Assembly (NCBI RefSeq): GCF_022049065.2
Contig: NZ_CP095743.1
Span: 1,627,001-1,691,000, forward strand
DNA: 64,000 nucleotides
Direction of reading: 5' to 3'
Source: Niallia sp. Man26
GTDB lineage: Bacteria; Bacillota; Bacilli; Bacillales; Cytobacillaceae
Each line of letters opens with the position of its first letter. Position 1 is the first letter of the stretch. The translations under genes and the position numbers were made by a program. Under the pieces are notes generated by a model, which was not told the DNA's origin, made no database searches, and saw only the letters and a program-made list of their open reading frames with translations. Below are positions 62,431-64,000 of the stretch, in pieces.

Positions 62431-63348
62431 ATGGCAGAAACAATTCTTAAAGCTGCAAATGTTTCGAAGGTATATGGCAAGCATAAAGCGCTTGATAAAG
62501 TATCAATTGAAATTAAGCGCGGGATGATCTATGGCTTGATTGGCGAAAATGGTGCAGGTAAATCGACTTTTATGCGGACGGTAATGGGATTGATATCTAT
62601 TGATAGTGGGGAAATGGAACTATTTGGGCAATCAGGTGTAAAAGGCTTGCAGCGGGCACGAAGGAAGATGGGGCAATCTATTGAAACGCCGGCACTTTAT
62701 CCTGAGTTAACCGCACGGGAGAACTTGCGTGTTCAAGCGGCAAATGGCGGTGTGAGTGAACGTGAAATGGATGCTTTGCTGCAGTTAATGAATTTAAGTA
62801 ATACAGGCAAGAAAAGAGCAAAAAATTTCTCATTGGGAATGCGCCAGCGTTTGGCGATTGCGTCAACACTTATTACTAATCCTGAGTTTCTCATTTTAGA
62901 TGAACCGACAAATGGATTAGATCCGTCAGGAATTGTGGAAATGCGTGAGATTATTCAACGGTTGGTAACAGAACGAGGGATTACTGTGTTGCTTTCTAGT
63001 CATTTGCTTGATGAGCTTTCCCAAGTTGCGACCCATTACGGTATCTTGCATGATGGCAAACTGATTAGTGAATTTTCGCGGGAAGAGCTTGCGAAAGAAA
63101 CTCGTCAATATATTGAATTAGAAACAACAGAGGTCGAAAAAGCTATTGTCGTTTTAGATGAATTAGGAATAAAGGATTATACAGTTATGAATAGGACAGA
63201 GATTAATATTTATGAACAGCTCGATGAAGTTGCTACTATAAATCGTTCATTAGTGCTGGCAAATGTAAATGTTTCACGAATTGGCACAACGAGACAAAAG
63301 CTCGAAGATTATTTCTTGCAGTTAACGGGAGGAAATAAAAATGCTTAA
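62431..63348 (+). CDS. ABC transporter ATP-binding protein
   Basis: 305 residues from ATG 62431 (RBS AAGGGATG). Walker A GLIGENGAGKSTFMRTV, signature FSLGMRQRLAIASTL, Walker B FLILDEPTNGLDPSG and H-loop LLSSHLLDEL. BcrA-type exporter ATPase with an extra C-terminal domain, typical of lantibiotic/bacitracin immunity or signalling exporters. Its stop overlaps the permease start by 8 bases. Confidence 0.92.
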   Translation: MAETILKAANVSKVYGKHKALDKVSIEIKRGMIYGLIGENGAGKSTFMRTVMGLISIDSGEMELFGQSGVKGLQRARRKMGQSIETPALYPELTARENLRVQAANGGVSEREMDALLQLMNLSNTGKKRAKNFSLGMRQRLAIASTLITNPEFLILDEPTNGLDPSGIVEMREIIQRLVTERGITVLLSSHLLDELSQVATHYGILHDGKLISEFSREELAKETRQYIELETTEVEKAIVVLDELGIKDYTVMNRTEINIYEQLDEVATINRSLVLANVNVSRIGTTRQKLEDYFLQLTGGNKNA

Positions 63349-64000
63349 TCTCTTAACAGCAGAAAAGATAAAATTAGTACGCAGTAAAAAGCTATGGATT
63401 GTTCTAGGCATACTTTCCATACTTCCTGTCATGCAAGCTATAAATAGTAAAATGATGGTCCATTATGGTACTGAACTCGTTCAAGCGATTGATACTGTAG
63501 TAAATGGTGCATCCAGTGTTTTGATGATCGAGAAAAATGCTTTAACTATTTTGCTTGTTATGAGTGCCTTTATCAGCTTCTTTATCGGCGAAGAATTTCA
63601 AAATGGTACGATTCGAAATGCATTATCTTTAGGGCGCAGCCGGACGCATTATTATTTGTCTAAGTTAATTGTAGCAGCACTGCTAGGCGTTATTGGAGTG
63701 CTGGCAATGACTGGGTTTGGCATAATCAGCTTTTCAGCTGTATTTGGCTTTGGTGAGCTTGGAGGTATTAGCAATTACAGCGAATACGCCTTTAAGGCTT
63801 TTAGTATACTGTACTTATTAATTCTGGCTAATGTGTCTATTTATGTTATGATTACGTTTATGACAAAAAACAGTGGGATTTCCTTGATTTGGAGTTTCCT
63901 TTATACGATGGCTACAGGTTTTGGTGCAGGGATTTTTCAGCAAACAACGCACTTTAAACAAGTAACGTTTTGGTTTACAGAATCCTTTCTGTTTTATTCA
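63341..64000 (+). CDS. ABC-2 type permease, N-terminal part (cut by window edge)
   Basis: ATG 63341 after GGGAGGAAATAAAA, overlapping the ATPase gene. MLNLLTAEKIKLVRSKKLWI then membrane segments; FFIGEEFQNGTIRNALSLGR and SRTHYYLSKL are typical of BcrB-like/ABC-2 permeases. 220 residues visible. Partner of the preceding ATPase in a drug or peptide exporter. Confidence 0.85.
   Translation, partial: MLNLLTAEKIKLVRSKKLWIVLGILSILPVMQAINSKMMVHYGTELVQAIDTVVNGASSVLMIEKNALTILLVMSAFISFFIGEEFQNGTIRNALSLGRSRTHYYLSKLIVAALLGVIGVLAMTGFGIISFSAVFGFGELGGISNYSEYAFKAFSILYLLILANVSIYVMITFMTKNSGISLIWSFLYTMATGFGAGIFQQTTHFKQVTFWFTESFLFYS

Noticed and set aside
1..64000. CRISPR arrays or rRNA genes
   Set aside because: No regularly spaced repeats and no rRNA-like sequence seen anywhere in the window.

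Overview
The window reads as chromosome of a low-GC, spore-forming Bacillaceae (Bacillus/Niallia-like). Support: strong AAGGAGG ribosome sites with ATG/GTG/TTG starts, sporulation genes (sda-like, spoVK), DinR/LexA, GlnR, CcpA and BlaI-type operators, and the order miaA-hfq-spoVK-hflX-ynbB-glnR-glnA, which is the Bacillus order. Species cannot be fixed from sequence alone.

Layout. 0-7 kb: metallophosphoesterase end, small membrane genes, GNAT, truncated RpiR regulator, an aberrant tRNA-like gene, a Sda-like kinase inhibitor, a cyclic-di-GMP-I riboswitch ahead of a 61-residue zinc-ribbon-like protein, a stand-alone ATPase, and an SOS cassette (LexA box, YolD-like gene, Y-family polymerase). 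7-9 kb: TetR regulator and NAD(P)-binding protein sharing one operator sequence. 9-15 kb: an LplABC-type sugar ABC importer with LacI regulator and YesL protein, preceded by a cre site and two identical palindromic operators. 15-29 kb: flavin monooxygenase, SET protein, YebC factor, S51 peptidase, a BlaI/BlaR1-type module whose operator recurs before a DoxX-DsbA pair, TVP38 protein with an odd start, AraC, DinB, methyltransferase, DltE-like SDR, YcnI copper protein, erythromycin esterase. 29.8-32 kb: secreted arabinanase and a paired SMR exporter with TetR. 32-37 kb: NAD synthesis genes nifS/nadB-nadC-nadA, divergent. 37-46 kb: a sigma-region-4-like membrane-anchored protein, then the miaA-to-glnA block.

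46-58 kb is a decayed accessory island, AT-rich and full of gene remnants: an orphan lipoprotein, a frameshifted NlpC/P60-type hydrolase, a broken tyrosine integrase, two tandem SH3b-repeat exoenzymes with different catalytic domains (L,D-transpeptidase and VanX-like), a SRAP remnant, an IS3-family element, an orphan membrane protein, a secreted lipoprotein nuclease and the tail of a polymorphic toxin. 58-64 kb returns to ordinary genes: YjfB-like protein, ArsB-type transporter, His-rich coat-like protein, and an ABC exporter cut by the window edge.

Best leads: the tRNA-like gene with an apparent 8-bp acceptor stem; the c-di-GMP riboswitch/zinc-ribbon pair; the BlaI-DoxX-DsbA regulon; the structured leader and possible AUA start of the TVP38 gene; and the SH3b enzyme pair with a substituted zinc ligand.
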